Of a stretch of 64,000 nt of DNA, positions 21,069 through 31,765 are shown piece after piece. A model generated the notes under the pieces. The model was given only the letters and a program-made list of their open reading frames with translations, was not told where the DNA came from and searched no databases. Source of the DNA: Agarophyton chilense (Eukaryota > Rhodophyta > Florideophyceae > Gracilariales > Gracilariaceae); the NCBI GenBank assembly GCA_030374765.1, contig JARGXX010000116.1, positions 496,001 to 560,000 of the forward strand. Reading direction: 5' to 3'. Position 1 is the first letter of the stretch. Each line of letters begins with the position of its first letter. The translations under genes were made by a program, and so were the position numbers.

Positions 21069-22310
21069 TCACTTATGAGTTCCAACCGCAACTTCGCGAA
21101 AAATCAACCCATTGGATTCCCCGACATAGTAGAATACTACAGGTAATACCGTCGTGGGAATCTTTGACAGCCAGAAGAGAAACAAGAACGCCTCACCCCA
21201 CGAGAGCCACAGACCAAATGGTATGATAGTGCCCCTCTTTTCGGTCGCAATGGCTGCCGAAGTATGCCAGCGCAAGAGGAATCGGAACGCATAACCACTA
21301 AGGTGCCTCGTAGCCACCCCACAACTCGGGAAGGGTAATATACCTTTTTCGGCGCTTTTTCGTCGATTTAGAGAAGAACTCAGTGCCATGGAAACCATGC
21401 ATGGTACGGACGAGACTATTTCGATAGGGGATTCGGGCCTCGGTGGCAGTGTACTCGTCCCAACGGTCACGATCCAATCAATGAATGGTGTTGAAAGGTG
21501 TGTTGAACATCGAAATTTCCGGGTCAAGCTTCAGCCATCTCGTAGATGGACAGATACCGTGTAATAAATCCATGACGTTATGGAAGTAGAATAACTCGTC
21601 GTTACATTGCAGATACGACAGGTCGCTCGGAATGGTGTTAGAAATGAAAAACCAAAACGGTTAGTGCTGTTGAAGCTTCTGAAAGCAAGCGTGTCTCCCT
21701 GCACGTTAACGATTCTCCCTAGACCGCGTCAGTGGAGCTAATTGAACGGCGCCAAGATGGTGGTTGTCTCAACGATTCCATGCAGAACCATTGAGGGTGG
21801 CATGCTTATAGTGCGAACCCAACCCAGCGCTGGTAATCGAGACAGGCCAAGAGGTGGCCTCCAAATGCAGCGCATTGAGCTCTTTTGGGAGAAGAATATA
21901 AGTGTTGAGGGTTGCAGGCGGGGTGCTGAAAAAGTACGGATCGTAATGCTTGGACCCAGGAGGGAGACTAAATGCTTCACCAAGAATTCGTGATGAAGAA
22001 GAAAGCGGTACGGTTACGGACTGGATACGAGCACGACCCCGAGAGCGAGAGTGGGTCAGAGTCTTCGAAATCCCGCGGCTGCAATTCGCACCGCGAGTGC
22101 CCTAACAAGACATGGTGGCCAACAGCGATGAAGATACAGAACGACGCGGTATTGGTTCGGAGCTAACATCTTTGTACCCATCGACGGCCGGCTCTCGCGT
22201 CCGATGCAAACCATGAAGGTCGTGCCATTTGGTCTCGAACGTGATCGAGGTTTCTGCTGATTGAGCGGGAAAGAATCGAAGGGGCTTCACAGCTACGGAA
22301 ACCACAATGG
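21069..22310 (-). pseudogene. Decayed antisense gene of element 2
   Basis: Minus-strand reading gives blocks that align with the antisense gene of element 1. A GSKHYDPYFF block lies near 21960, an LPKEL.......SW block near 21870, and a RDRWDEY....IPYRN block near 21440 leads into RRKRYITLPELWGGYEA near 21330. The corresponding element 1 blocks are GSAMLRYAPWF, LPGDL....SW, RRW...VPYQN and RRGRYVSLPDRWSSLEA, in the same order and with similar spacing. The region is decayed and is treated as a fossil. Its existence shows that the antisense gene predates the split of the two elements. Confidence 0.6.
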
Positions 22311-22355
22311 TTACAGGGTTTGACCCACGGCAAGAACCATCACCATGCTTGGTTC

Positions 22356-23196
22356 TGAAGAGCAACGTCCTCCAGGGAGGTTTTTGGGGACTTAAGCTTT
22401 TTCCGGAGCGTCCGGCGTGCAACCTCGTTATGAGTAGGAGTAATCCGTTTTCACGGCTATGGCCGAAACGCCGGTGATGCACCGGCGGGACCGGGTGCCA
22501 TACATGTGGCCGCCAGATTGGCCCCTTTGTTAGACGGACATTTAGCTATTTCGGATAGACTTTATTTATTCTATTCTACGGTGACTACAGTACTTAGGCC
22601 GCTGGCCTCGCGGCCGCCGGTCCAGTAACGTCTCCCCAACAATGGTGATCTTGGTTTTCCAGATCTTGGCTCTGGGTCGAACCGCTTGCGCGGATATACA
22701 ACTCGTTACGGAAGGATTTCCCGTGGTGCACGGCTTCCCAACCCCCTTGGACGTTCAAGCAGCCTTCGTGTGTTGGGTATTTATTCCTACTTTTGTGGTT
22801 CCGCCCGTGTATACGGTTTGCTACACCCGGCAGTGCCGGCTATTCCCGAGTCCCCTCTTGCGACTCGTGGTCAACCTCGCCCTCTTGCCTCCGTTCCCAT
22901 TTTCCTTCCCTTTTCCTCCCCTTCATTGGGCAATTCCCGCTTTTGCGGCTCGCACTGACACTTGTCGTGCTCGCCACTCTCGTGGGTTTTGCCTCCTCAG
23001 AGGATACGAAAGCACCGCTTCGGCGGATATTCTCGGCTTCTTTCAGCCTCCCTGCGCCCGTCGCGACGATTCGGCTCCGGCTTACACCCGGCATTGCGCG
23101 CCGATCCCTGGGAGGGCTCTACCGCGCGGGTTACCTTGTGAGAGGAAGATCCGGACGTCTTTGTAGGTTTTCCCTCCTTGGGGGCAATGTCCTACA
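22356..23196 (+). repeat. Solo LTR of the element 1 family
   Basis: This 841-bp copy of the element 1 LTR (TGAAG start, CCTACA end) is flanked directly by ggttc on both sides (22351-22355 and 23197-23201). That is the signature of a complete insertion later reduced to one LTR by recombination. It lies at the right-hand end of element 2 and so is younger than element 2. Confidence 0.93.
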
Positions 23197-23201
23197 GGTT
23201 C

Positions 23202-25309
23202 ATCCTTCGGTGGACACTTGATATCTACGAAGAGGTTTCGAGAAATCAGCGCATGTTACCACGAGTTCAATCCAACTAATACAATACGGGAAAAGAAAGA
23301 AAGGGATGGGAACGGAAACAATGGCACCAACGAATACGGCGCAATGTAAGAAGAGAAAATAAAGAAAACATCAACGAGTTTTCACGTACTTTTAGCACTT
23401 AACGCACCCAAAACCCGGAACAAAGAACCCGTCTAAAGCCAAATGATACAAGATCTTCCAAAAACATGGGAAACGTTTTGAGAGAGTTTTATTGAAAAAG
23501 GCCACCAAAGATAAACTTCGAGCACCATGACGATGATTAAAACCGTTTGACATACAGCGCGGCATTATCTAACTGTATAATATATCCCGAACTGGCGAAT
23601 TCTGCTCTGTCGTACGTTTCATTAGAAAACGCTTCACCAAAGTACATTATCTGGGCGTGAAAGTCGCTGGATGAAAGATTTGATGTAAAGTGAGCCATTT
23701 AACCCATTTTGTTTTCTTCAGTTGACCAAGAAGCTAAGCGTAGCGTATTAACGGTTGAAAAGACCTTAGTGCACTGTTTCTCATCGTCTACTAACGTGAT
23801 CTAAGTATGTACGCCGTTCTTTGCGCACCCTTCAATGGTTGGTGCTCCCCAACCCTACATATATCTTCAGTATTCTCTTAATAAGTCGAGCCCATTCCGT
23901 GCCTTCTAGAATTTTCAGGTTCTCAATCTCTTGCTATTGTTTTTGTTTATTCCACAGCAAATGAGATAGTATTTTATGTGAGACAAGCGAGTGAGAAGAC
24001 TTTCCAAGGGTCAATATCGGTCTGGTTGCTAATCTGCAAAGTGTATAATGTTTTAAAACGGTTCGAAATCCCGGAAAATAACCCAAACTTGGATCGAAAA
24101 TAGCCGCATGGAAGCCTGAAAACGACTTTCACGGCCCTTATAACGGCTCTAAGCTTTACTCTTTCTCACATAAGAGGAAAAAGATGTTTTCTTCATTTGT
24201 TGTCAGGTGCAAGGTTGGCATCTAGCAAGCATTAGGGGTATGCGTTGTTAGTCCTAGCTAAAGAAAAGCACGCAGAAGAAAGGTTGCAGCAATTACTTGC
24301 TGCGACATGGTCGTAGATAAGTACCATATTCCTGTTTTAAAGTTGATTTGTTTTCAGCGGCAGCAAGACACATTTCTACACACAATATAGTGTACGTCAC
24401 CATCCGTACATTTTATTATACTGCAGCAATAAAGGGAACAGTCGCACTTCCTTTAACACGAAAAGCTTAAAAAACCAGTGTGCAAAACTAGTTTTGCATC
24501 TCAACAAAACATTTCAACTTCAATTGGAACGCAATTTTTTTCCGAGCTAAGACTTTTTATATTTTTAGCGCACGAAATGCAGAATGTGAGGATAAACGAT
24601 AAAAAGATCAGGTGAAACCAGATCGTTGTCGAGAGTGGACCATGTAAGAAAAATAATCAAGTGTTTTACTCGCCTCCTCAGATGCTTATTTGTGATGCAA
24701 CTACCGGAGCTGGATAGCTCGCGAAGATATGGAGATATCTAGGATAAGGTTTTGTCCTTCATAACCCTTTTACTCTTGTTTCCTTTACCAAACGGCCATT
24801 CTTATCTATATCTCAATTTTAATAGATTTGCCCATAAATATGTCGCTCTGCATAGAGTCGAGCGTCGCTCGTAACGCTTATCTATCGCATAGGAAGAAGT
24901 CACTACGAGGCTTATGATAAGTGTTGCTTACAACATCTTTCTTCATTTGCTGGGGTGGTGTGGGGTTGATGGCTCGGTCTTTTATGCAGGCCAGTCGGGT
25001 GGTCCGACAGCCTGCGGTGTCACGCCCGATGCGTGAGTGTGTACTGTCGTGACGATTCATTATCAGAATTCGTGCATGATTTCAATTTGTCAATTATTTC
25101 CACTGGCTCTGTGGGCCGACGACGGTACACCTGATCTTCTGTACACGCTTCCACTTTCTGCTTCGAGCTGGCGATGCTTGCATTTGATCCATCACCAGGA
25201 GACGCCCTCACCCCTCTTACGCTCGAGCTAACTCGACTTCAGCATCGTCGTTTCCTTTTGGCGCCGATTTGCTCCGCAAATCTACGCACTCTAGTCGATC
25301 ACGCGCGCA
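23202..25309. other. AT-rich intergenic DNA
   Basis: No ORF of note, no tRNA and no recognisable repeat. A purine-rich run at 23285-23315 resembles a polypurine tract, but nothing LTR-like follows it. Composition changes from the GC-rich retroelement type to AT-rich host type near 23230. The last 300 bases are the upstream region of the BTF3 gene. Confidence 0.6.
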
Positions 25310-25951
25310 ATGGAAGGCGGAGTCGACAAGGAGAAGCTCGCCAAGCTCCAACGCATGGCCGCCGGTGTGCGCGTTGGTGGGAAAGGTTCTGTACGAAGAA
25401 AGAAGAAGGCTGTTCACAAAGCCGCTCCCACCGATGACAAGCGTCTACAAACCACCCTTAAGCGTCTGCAACTCAGTCAGCTTCCGGGAATCGAGGAAGT
25501 AAATATCTTTCGCGACAATGGCCACGTCATTAATTTCCAGAACCCCAAGGTTCAAGCACAAATCTCCGCAAACACATACGTGGTCTCCGGACAGGCTGTT
25601 ACCAAGTCTCTACAGGATATGTTGCCTAGTATAGTAAACCAACTTGGTGCGGACAATATGCCGCAAATGAAATCGCTCATGGATCAACTCGGGGCCGCGG
25701 GTATTGGAGGTCAGACTTCGAAGGCAAAACCCTCTACTGATGATGCCGATGATGAAGAAATCCCGGATCTCGTAGGTGCAGATAACTTTGAAGAGAAGGC
25801 AACTGCTGAAGCTGCAAACGTTGCGGCCGCGGAAGCGAAAGACGACCCTCCTGCTAAGGAAAATGCTGCCGTCGAGAACAGTGACAAGAATGACGGTGAT
25901 GAAAAACTTCCAGAGGGAGCTGATCAAAAGAATGAAAGTCCCTCATCGTAG
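25310..25951 (+). CDS. BTF3: Nascent polypeptide-associated complex subunit beta (BTF3-like)
   Basis: 213 residues, no intron visible. NAC beta pairs with NAC alpha at the ribosomal exit tunnel and shields emerging chains. The N-terminus has the ribosome-binding basic motif (GSVRRKKKAVHK, residues about 26-37). The NAC domain follows (about 35-100, with LQLSQLPGIEEVNIF and the NPKVQAQISANTYVVSG block). The C-terminal 100 residues are acidic and low in complexity, rich in Ala, Glu and Asp, which is longer than in many homologues. The start at 25310 gives the standard MEGGVDKEKLAKLQ opening. It is convergent with the caprin-like gene. The family call is firm. Confidence 0.95.
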   Translation: MEGGVDKEKLAKLQRMAAGVRVGGKGSVRRKKKAVHKAAPTDDKRLQTTLKRLQLSQLPGIEEVNIFRDNGHVINFQNPKVQAQISANTYVVSGQAVTKSLQDMLPSIVNQLGADNMPQMKSLMDQLGAAGIGGQTSKAKPSTDDADDEEIPDLVGADNFEEKATAEAANVAAAEAKDDPPAKENAAVENSDKNDGDEKLPEGADQKNESPSS

Positions 25952-26372
25952 TCTCTCTGAGTTGCCTAAAGTGTCATAGTAAAATTGTGAGAAACTCAAG
26001 GCTAAAACTATATCTGCTTGTTGCATTTAAGACTACCATCAGCGCTTAAACCAAAATTATCCCGTGCTTCAGGATGTCAACTATTTGTAAAAGAGCAGGG
26101 AGACTTTTCCCTCAGCCTTATTCTACAGAGTTTGACGAAAACGCGGTCGAAACATATGCTCTCGCTCCGCTTGAAAGCGAGATTGAGTCCCTGCTCACTA
26201 CAGTGTGGAATTTACTCTAGTTAAACGGCTTCGCTTGACTTGGAAATATGCAAGCTGCGGTGTATCGTGCTCATTGCGTCTGCACTCCTAAAAATGGGCG
26301 GAGTCAAAAATATGTTTCGAGGGCCAACAAATACTTGTACTCCGCTACATCTCTGTTCAACTGATTTAGCTC
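25952..26372. other. Convergent 3' region between BTF3 and the caprin-like gene
   Basis: 421 bases between two stop codons facing each other. No gene or repeat is seen; it presumably holds both 3' UTRs. Confidence 0.6.
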
Positions 26373-27380
26373 TCAAGGCACGGAAACGTTGGCAGGGGCA
26401 TTGTTAACTTCATACCCAGGAACATTTCCGTTTAAGCCATCACGAAAGTCCCTAAACAGTGTTGTATTTGCTTTCTCATCTCTTCCTCGGTCAGTTAGAA
26501 TAGGGCACGAGGCGATCGAATCTACGATCTTATTCAACGCGGCGTAAGATGTATCCTGAAACGCGTCGATCTTAGAATTTTGAAGAAACTCGAGGCAGTG
26601 AAGAGTCGAAACATCGACTGCTTCGTCATGTGGCACGTTCCCATTCGGAGATGTTAGCATCACATTAAAATAGCACAAAAGATCCATATCCATTTCTGTA
26701 ACAAGAGCGGCCGCTTCTTCTGCTTGCGTTTCAGAAAAGCTGAGCAAAGCTTCGCGAGATCCTGGTAGGCGAAGAAAATCAACAACGTGAAAAAGATTTA
26801 GGACCTTGCGCACGTTCTCCTTTTTTACTTCAGCAGTTTCGTCGGGTACCTTTTGTTTCAAAGCATCAAGTTCGCGTCGCAGCGATTCGTTTTCATTCTT
26901 CAGTTCAAGATTGGAAACTAGGTATCTTAGGGAAGACTGAGATGTCTCTGAGGACTCATCGTTGGCCATTTGGTTCCCGTTTCTGTCGGGTGCAGTGCTT
27001 GAAACCGCGTCAGAGTCATCATCTTTGTGCGTGCCTTCTGCAGATGACGCGTTGCTCTCTCCTTGGGCTTGAGCAGATTTGGTTCGCTTCTCCTTTGCTT
27101 TTGTAGATTTGGCGGAACGTTTGCTTGTCTGCTGCTTTTGTTCAGTGTGCTCTGGTGATTCGATAATACTGGTCTGCTTCTTGAGAATTTCTTGCAATTC
27201 GGCAAGTAATGCTTCCTTTTTGACGCAACTTTTGACACTTTCCACCTGCTCAGGATTGAGCTCTTGTCCACTTGCTGCGGCTTGTTCCCAGGTTTTTGCT
27301 CGATCAATCGCCTTCCGCAAATTCCGACACCTGTTGGATACGACTCTTAAGCACGCATCAAGTACTTCTCGTTCAACCAT
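26373..27380 (-). CDS. Caprin-like protein (HR1-type helical domains)
   Basis: 335 residues. The N-terminus (about 10-70) has a helical block, RNLRKAIDRAKTWEQ, then GQELNPEQVESV, that follows the start of the caprin-1 homology region (basic helix, then G.LN.DQ.EAV). A lysine-, serine- and acid-rich disordered stretch follows (about 75-150), then a coiled coil (about 150-185). The helical C-terminal region (about 190-315) has a LHCLEFLQ...F..TSYAALNKIVDSI pattern like the second half of caprin HR1. Caprins are cytosolic RNA-granule and translation regulators. I see no RGG-rich tail. Assignment is by pattern and moderate; a generic coiled-coil protein is the alternative. Confidence 0.5.
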   Translation of the reverse strand: MVEREVLDACLRVVSNRCRNLRKAIDRAKTWEQAAASGQELNPEQVESVKSCVKKEALLAELQEILKKQTSIIESPEHTEQKQQTSKRSAKSTKAKEKRTKSAQAQGESNASSAEGTHKDDDSDAVSSTAPDRNGNQMANDESSETSQSSLRYLVSNLELKNENESLRRELDALKQKVPDETAEVKKENVRKVLNLFHVVDFLRLPGSREALLSFSETQAEEAAALVTEMDMDLLCYFNVMLTSPNGNVPHDEAVDVSTLHCLEFLQNSKIDAFQDTSYAALNKIVDSIASCPILTDRGRDEKANTTLFRDFRDGLNGNVPGYEVNNAPANVSVP

Positions 27381-27813
27381 CTTTCAAAAAGGGCTCTCAG
27401 AGAATCGGTCAGCTGCGAAGAAATTGGAGATTGTCTGTCAGAGAGGCTGCGGAGTGAATGCAAGTGAGCCCAAGCTAGATGTGCTCAACACCAACGGTGT
27501 CTTTCTTTTGATCCAAAGCGCGAAACAAAAGGCATGAAAGGCTGCTGTAAAGCAAGAGCGGTGCCACGAATGCGCCGTGAGCTGCTCACGCTTGGAGCTT
27601 TTCTCCGTGATCCAAATGTTCAAATTCGAAATATGGATTTCGGAGCCTAATTTTCGAAAGACAGATCAGGTGTCTACCAATAGTATTGACGACATTCGCT
27701 GCAGTGGGCCTGTTCTCAAATATATTCTACCTTGTAAACTTGAGTCGTCTTTTTTCCAGCGTTCATTGACCCCCTCCAGGATTGATATAGAGCTTTCAGA
27801 TAGAGTTACTGCC
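27381..27813. promoter_or_regulatory. Divergent intergenic region, caprin-like gene and PRP19
   Basis: 433 bases between two start codons pointing away from each other; probably a bidirectional promoter. The PRP19 frame stays open upstream to 27577, but homology begins at the ATG at 27814. No TATA box was identified with confidence. Confidence 0.4.
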
Positions 27814-29334
27814 ATGTATTGCGCTCTCTCCGGAAACGTTCCAAAGGAACCAGTGATTTCAGTCAAGAGTGGACACCTATTCGAACGGGCTTTAATAGAA
27901 AAGCAGCTTGCAATTAGCGGAAACAAATGTCCGGAAACTGGTGAATCGCTCTCTGCTTCAGACCTACTCCCGGTCAAGAATAGTGGATTCATCGCTCCTT
28001 TACCACCGGAGAAGAGTTCAATGCCATACATTCTAGACCACGTCCGAGCAGAATGGGATCGACTAACTCTCGAACTGTACACCGCTCAAAAATTGCTACA
28101 CCAAACTAGACAAGAACTTGCAACCGCACTGTATAGATGTGACGCGAGTGCCCGAGTAATTTCCAAACTGGAAAAAGAGCGAGACGAACTTAAGGCTTCT
28201 CGCAAAGATGCGAAAGGGGAAACGGAACGAGCACACAGCAGCGTCAATGGAAGTCGAAAAGCGGAAGAACCAAGCAAGGAACAAGAGAAAGAGAAAGACG
28301 AAAAAGCAGAAGAGGAGAAAGAAGATGAGATCCAACCAATTCCAGAAGTCGCGAATGACCAAAGCGAAAGTGATGTGGTTGCACTTCCAGAGGGAATAAC
28401 AAGTCAGGCACAGAAGCTAGCCGTAGAACTACAAGAAACGCGGAGATCGCGGAAAAGCAACGCCCCAAAAAGTAATATTGTTTCGTCGTTCGCTGAAATC
28501 GGGCGCGCGGCGGTAGACGGTCCAAATGTAGAGCTGAGTTCGGTATGTGTAAATGGAGAAAGGACTATTGTCGGATCTAGCAATGGCAAATTGCATCTCA
28601 TCGAAAAAGACATGAAAGTATCGCATACAGAGGAGGCGCACAGTGATAGCGTGACGGCAGTTTTCTGGGATGAGAGAATATTTACAGGAGGCAGAGATGG
28701 GGTCGTCAAAGTTTGGGGTGACGACGTGAAATGTAAGGCGATGTTCGATGGTAGAGGGGTGATTACTGATATTGAAAGACATCCGTTGAAGAGTGTGATG
28801 TACTGCTGTCGTGCTGACGGATATGAATGGCGGGACGTTGAAGACGGGACCGTGATTGCTCGCGCGAAGGTAGCAAGTCAATGCGGTGCAATTCACCCGG
28901 ACGGGTTGCTGTTTGCAACAGGTGGCGCAAACGGCGTGCGAATGTGGGATTTTTCAAGCTTGAAGAAAGTGGCTGACTTGCAAACTGAACGAGTGACACA
29001 GATTGCAATGAGTGAAAAGGGTTACTACATGGTAACTGTGCGGGCGGAAGAAGCACTTGTATGGGATTTGCGGAAACAGGCGGTTGTGGGGAATGTAGCT
29101 CTGAAAGGGGGTTGTGGAGTGGCACTTGATGAGTTTGGAGAATATGGTTGTGTGGTTGACGCTGATGGTATCAACTTGTTTGCTGCGAAGAGAAAGGCAA
29201 AGGCTCTGGCAAGAGTTGAGGCGAAAGGGGGGAGTGAGGCGCGCTTGGGGGTGGATTGGGGCTCACAGTCTTCGTTCGTGGTTGTCGGAGGAAATGACGG
29301 GGTGCTGCGTAAATATGGAGCGTCGCCGTCCTGA
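27814..29334 (+). CDS. PRP19: Pre-mRNA-processing factor 19 (U-box ubiquitin ligase)
   Basis: 506 residues, the usual length (yeast and human proteins are just over 500), no intron. Prp19 is the core of the nineteen complex that activates the spliceosome. The N-terminal U-box (about 1-60) begins MYCALSGNVPKEPVISVKSG and carries the GHLFERALIEKQ helix. A central coiled coil (about 75-130, HVRAEWDRLTLELYTAQKLL) is the tetramerisation segment. A Lys/Glu-rich linker (about 135-185) separates it from a C-terminal WD40 propeller (about 225-506), seen for example as DSVTAVFWDERIFTGGRDG and the closing SSFVVVGGNDGVLRKYG. The start at 27814 is chosen because the U-box family begins with M(Y/F)C.LSG. 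Confidence 0.93.
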   Translation: MYCALSGNVPKEPVISVKSGHLFERALIEKQLAISGNKCPETGESLSASDLLPVKNSGFIAPLPPEKSSMPYILDHVRAEWDRLTLELYTAQKLLHQTRQELATALYRCDASARVISKLEKERDELKASRKDAKGETERAHSSVNGSRKAEEPSKEQEKEKDEKAEEEKEDEIQPIPEVANDQSESDVVALPEGITSQAQKLAVELQETRRSRKSNAPKSNIVSSFAEIGRAAVDGPNVELSSVCVNGERTIVGSSNGKLHLIEKDMKVSHTEEAHSDSVTAVFWDERIFTGGRDGVVKVWGDDVKCKAMFDGRGVITDIERHPLKSVMYCCRADGYEWRDVEDGTVIARAKVASQCGAIHPDGLLFATGGANGVRMWDFSSLKKVADLQTERVTQIAMSEKGYYMVTVRAEEALVWDLRKQAVVGNVALKGGCGVALDEFGEYGCVVDADGINLFAAKRKAKALARVEAKGGSEARLGVDWGSQSSFVVVGGNDGVLRKYGASPS

Positions 29335-30090
29335 TTGAGAGACGACTTGAGTTTTTAAACATCATGTGCTCGGGGCGCAAGCATGAAGATAGAAAAGAAG
29401 CAGCGCTGTCTCTCGTATCGTCGCATTGCACCCTGCTACATCAGCAAGCGAAATAAATCGGGTATTTGGAAGGACGGAAGCATTTTGGGATCAAAGATTC
29501 CGATTCGGCAGTGTGGGTGGCAGACGTGGCGCTGGCTTTCCTCGAGGAGTAACGAATGAGGCCGAAGCCAACCGGCAGCGCGACAATCAAGGGCCAGCCA
29601 TGCGATGGCTGACGGGGACAGGGCGCCCACATGCCAATGAACGCATCACAAGTGTTCAATGGACCTTCTCGAAGGTTCCCTGTTCTGCCCGCGACTTTGA
29701 AAACGGTCTCTACTGGACGGCGGCGGGTGCCATGCGTTGCTCACCGCTTCAATCGTCAGTCGCCGTCGAAGCGCAAAACCGCCTCTTTTCAAGCCGTCGA
29801 CATCCCTGCCACTTCTGCTGGTTAGGCGCAATTCGCCCAAAGCCTTTCCAGTTGTTGTCCGTCACTTTCCACCGTCTATCTCAGCTTTGCTTTACAAGCG
29901 CCACCCACCTCTGTGTGGCTTGCCTGAGTTTGCCTTCCACGATTCCCGCTAATTCTTTCTAACTTGCTCTACTGCGCCGCCGAACGGACTACCGTGCCGC
30001 GAAAAGTCAATCCAACTAGCCCTGCTCAAACATCCCAACGCGCCGCTTTGCTCCTCCTAACGTTGTATCTTCCGTTCCACCCACTTCACA
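29335..30090. other. Intergenic region upstream of the DnaJ gene
   Basis: Open frames exist in several phases (one of 178 codons at 29426), but none resembles a protein family, and they overlap on both strands. It probably holds the PRP19 3' UTR and the DnaJ promoter and 5' UTR. Confidence 0.5.
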
Positions 30091-31441
30091 ATGTTCGGAG
30101 GCTTTCCAGGTATGGAGGGCATGGGAATGGGCGGCATGGGCAGACGTCGCAAGGTCGACAATGATCGCTTTTATCAATTACTGGTACGTTCTCAAGTCCG
30201 GCTGCGTCGTTCATGGTCGAGCTTATCGAAAATTGCGGCACACTAACCTTTCTGTACTCCTGTACCGACGTACATTTATTTTTGTTCCACAGGGTGTGGA
30301 GAAAGATGCCTCTCTCAGTCAAATTAAGAAATCCTATCGGAAACTGGCCATGACTCACCACCCGGATCGAGGAGGTGATGAGGAACGTTTCAAAGAGATT
30401 ACAACTGCTTTCGAGGTCCTCAGCGATGAGGAAAAGCGACAGCTCTATGATGACTACGGTGAAGAAGGTCTCCGCGAAGGTGGCGGTGGACCTGCTGACG
30501 CTCATGATCTTTTCAGCGCCATGTTCGGCGGTGGCGCTCCAAGGGGACCTAAGAAAGGCGAGCCCGTCGTACACAGCCTTCGTGTCACCTTGGAAGACTT
30601 GTACAAGGGAAAGACCAGCAAGCTGGCAATCATCCGCAACAGAGTGTGTAAGACTTGCCGCGGAAAAGGAGCAAGTCGGCCAGAAGCCGTTGAGACATGC
30701 TACGTTTGTCATGGAAGGGGTATCCAGGTCACAATGAACCAAATAGGCCCAGGCATGGTCCAACAAGTTCAGAATTCTTGCCGCAATTGCAGGGGGATGG
30801 GTGAGATAATCAACGAGAGGTTCCGATGTGAAACTTGTCAAGGTGACAAAGTTGTTAAGGAAAGAAAGGTATTGGAGGTGTACGTGGACAAGGGAATGCA
30901 ACACGGACAAAAGATCACTTTCACAGGAGAGGCCAATGCCAATCCTGGTGCCGTTGCCGGAGATGTGATAGTTGTCCTCAAACAAGAGGACCACGGCCGC
31001 TTTAAGCGAAAAGAGTGCAATCTTGTGTACGACAAGAAAATTACTCTGGTTGACGCCTTGTGTGGCTTAGACTTCTACATCAAGCAGTTAGACGGTCGAC
31101 TCCTTCATGTGCGTGCTCCCCCCGGTAGAATCATCACTCCCGGAATGGTTAAGAGCATTCCAAACGAAGGTATGCCTATTTGGAAGAACCCGATGGAACG
31201 AGGATATATGTTTGTCAAATTCGATGTCGCTTTCCCGGACCAGATGACTCCCCATCAGATCCAATTTCTTCACTCAGTTTTGGGCCCGAGCACCCCGTTG
31301 TCTCCAAGGGGTACTGCTGAGGTCGAGGAAGTTCCTCTGGTCGACTTTGAAGAGGACCATGTCAAACAGGCACGTGCGAATGGAACTGCTTACGATGAAG
31401 ATGACGAGGAGCAGCACCGAGTATCATGCGCACAGGGATAG
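30091..31441 (+). CDS. Type-I DnaJ / Hsp40 co-chaperone (YDJ1/DNAJA type)
   Basis: Two exons, 30091-30183 and 30293-31441, joined across a 109-base intron with GTACGT and CAG ends; 413 residues. The first exon gives a Gly/Met-rich leader (MFGGFPGMEGMGMGG) and the start of the J domain; the second completes it, with the Hsp70-activating HPD motif. A short G-rich linker follows, then four zinc-binding CxxCxGxG-type repeats (CKTCRGKG, CYVCHGRG, CRNCRGMG and the looser CETCQGDK), then the two beta-barrel substrate domains. The protein ends CAQG, a CaaX-like tail in the place where YDJ1 and plant homologues are prenylated; Gly as last residue is unusual. Likely a cytosolic Hsp70 partner. Confidence 0.92.
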
Positions 31442-31765
31442 ACTGGAATAACTTAGGGATTGTGTAAACCGTTCTTGATCGGTATGCCATAGAGTCAACG
31501 CTTTGGAGGCGGGCGCTGTTATACAACGCATCTCGTTTTCTGTCGAAGCTCCTACTGTTATACTGTTCATGTGCATTTAGTTTTGCGGATCGTTTTTGTC
31601 TCGAAACGATTTTGCCTTGAATCGCGTACGCGTCGAGAGATTCCGGCTGTCGTTGCGGTGGCCCCGGTTTAAAATGGCGGTCGCCTATCGAACCGGCAAC
31701 TCTGTGTGGTGTTGGGAAGTGTTTCATGCTTAACGGTTAGCCAATTTATGGGGCTTTCAGCACTC
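31442..31765. other. Convergent 3' region
   Basis: 324 bases between the DnaJ stop and the stop of the minus-strand coiled-coil gene. Nothing else is seen. Confidence 0.6.

Larger units (their letters stand above)
13307..22355 (+). mobile_element. Element 2: older Ty3/gypsy chromodomain retroelement
   Basis: The order is the same as in element 1: LTR, primer site, gag with zinc knuckle, protease, RT, RNase H, integrase, chromodomain, AT-rich spacer, antisense coding region. It is strongly diverged from element 1 at the nucleotide level, including the LTR. It is a fossil with roughly half a dozen interruptions in the sense coding tract and further decay in the antisense region. No 3' LTR matching 13307-13905 was found. 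The right-hand limit is uncertain; I end it at the solo LTR inserted at 22356. Confidence 0.85.

Noticed and set aside
29426-29962. A 178-codon frame upstream of the DnaJ gene
   Set aside because: Overlapping frames on both strands, no family, and it lies where a promoter and 5' UTR are expected.
30161-30292. N-terminal extension of the DnaJ frame upstream of its second exon
   Set aside because: This is intron sequence. The first exon at 30091-30183 joins at consensus splice sites and completes the J domain.
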